From Thermoactinomyces mirandus (GTDB lineage: Bacteria; Bacillota; Bacilli; Thermoactinomycetales; Thermoactinomycetaceae), in contig NZ_JACEOL010000030.1 of NCBI RefSeq assembly GCF_013868055.1, positions 62,001 through 126,000 of the forward strand: DNA of 64,000 nucleotides, read 5' to 3'. Made by a program: the position numbers and the translations under genes. Below the pieces are notes generated by a model. That model worked only from the letters and a program-made list of their open reading frames with translations, made no database searches and was not told the DNA's origin. Positions within the stretch are counted from its first letter, which is position 1, and the number at the start of each line of letters is the position of its first letter. This document shows positions 63,862 to 64,000 of this stretch, piece after piece.

Positions 63862-64000
63862 AATGTTAAAAATATCTTATCCTGTCATTCAAGCCGGTAT
63901 GGCGGGAGGAGTAACCAGCCCGGAGCTGGTGGCGGCTGTCTCGAATAGTGGTGGGTTAGGAACACTGGGGGCTGGCTACCTCTCTCCGGTTGCCATGCGT
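63833..64000 (+). CDS. Nitronate monooxygenase, 5' part (runs off the window)
   Basis: The first 56 codons are visible: a start [20 protein letters not shown] and [16 protein letters not shown], the FMN-binding opening of nitronate monooxygenases (2-nitropropane dioxygenase family). AAAGGAGGTATTC precedes the ATG, and the gene overlaps the end of the MFS gene by 29 bases. The enzyme oxidises toxic nitronates in the cytoplasm, or acts as an enoyl-reductase-like enzyme in some paralogues. Confidence 0.9.
   Translation, partial: MTWYRTKLTEMLKISYPVIQAGMAGGVTSPELVAAVSNSGGLGTLGAGYLSPVAMR

Overview
The window looks like the chromosome of a spore-former-type Firmicute in the class Bacilli (Alicyclobacillaceae or Thermoactinomycetaceae-like would fit, but this is an inference). 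The support is strong AGGAGG ribosome binding sites, sigmaA-type promoters, a cre-like site, a LicR-type PTS regulator, an RRNPP-type peptide-sensing regulator, HutP-type histidine control and a heterocycloanthracin/sonorensin-type bacteriocin cluster. No rRNA, tRNA or replication gene was seen. The sequence falls into a conserved-looking left half (1-31 kb), a decayed defence island in the middle (about 31.8-46.7 kb), and a histidine-utilisation and redox region on the right (47-64 kb).

Left to right: the 5' end of a small minus-strand gene runs off the window. Next come an XRE-TPR regulator with two tiny peptide genes behind it, and a complete type I-B CRISPR-Cas locus (cas6-cas8b-cas7-cas5-cas3-cas4-cas1-cas2) between two CRISPR arrays. 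A beta-glucoside or amino-sugar PTS operon follows (LicR-like regulator, GH4 phospho-glycosidase, NagB-like isomerase, IIA, IIB, IIC). A minus-strand thiazole/oxazole-modified microcin cluster comes next: precursor, ThiF-like maturation protein, fused YcaO cyclodehydratase, SagB-type dehydrogenase. Then full-length comM with a third CRISPR array behind it, and a secreted WHH-nuclease toxin with an SMI1/KNR4 immunity protein.

The middle island holds a type III restriction system in which the helicase, DUF4391 and mod genes are broken while res is intact. It also holds an IS3-type element with many lesions, fragments of small genes, and a second copy of the comM 3' end plus its CRISPR array. 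Both copies of that duplicated block keep the same oldest spacer but carry different younger spacers. Further comM debris lies at about 20.3, 46.6 and 59 kb, so the comM 3' end looks like a repeated junction in this region.

All four CRISPR arrays share a related leader preceded by the same 45-46 bp hairpin element, and their repeats are the same 30-mer with changes at two positions. One Cas operon therefore probably serves all four.

The right part carries NhaC-HutH-HutP, then glutamate formiminotransferase, formimino-THF cyclodeaminase, HutU, HutI and a YjiH-like membrane protein. Together these form a folate-dependent route from histidine to glutamate. After a cupin gene, the window ends in a likely operon of an FAD/NAD(P)-binding protein, an MFS exporter of the YbfB type and a nitronate monooxygenase cut by the window edge.
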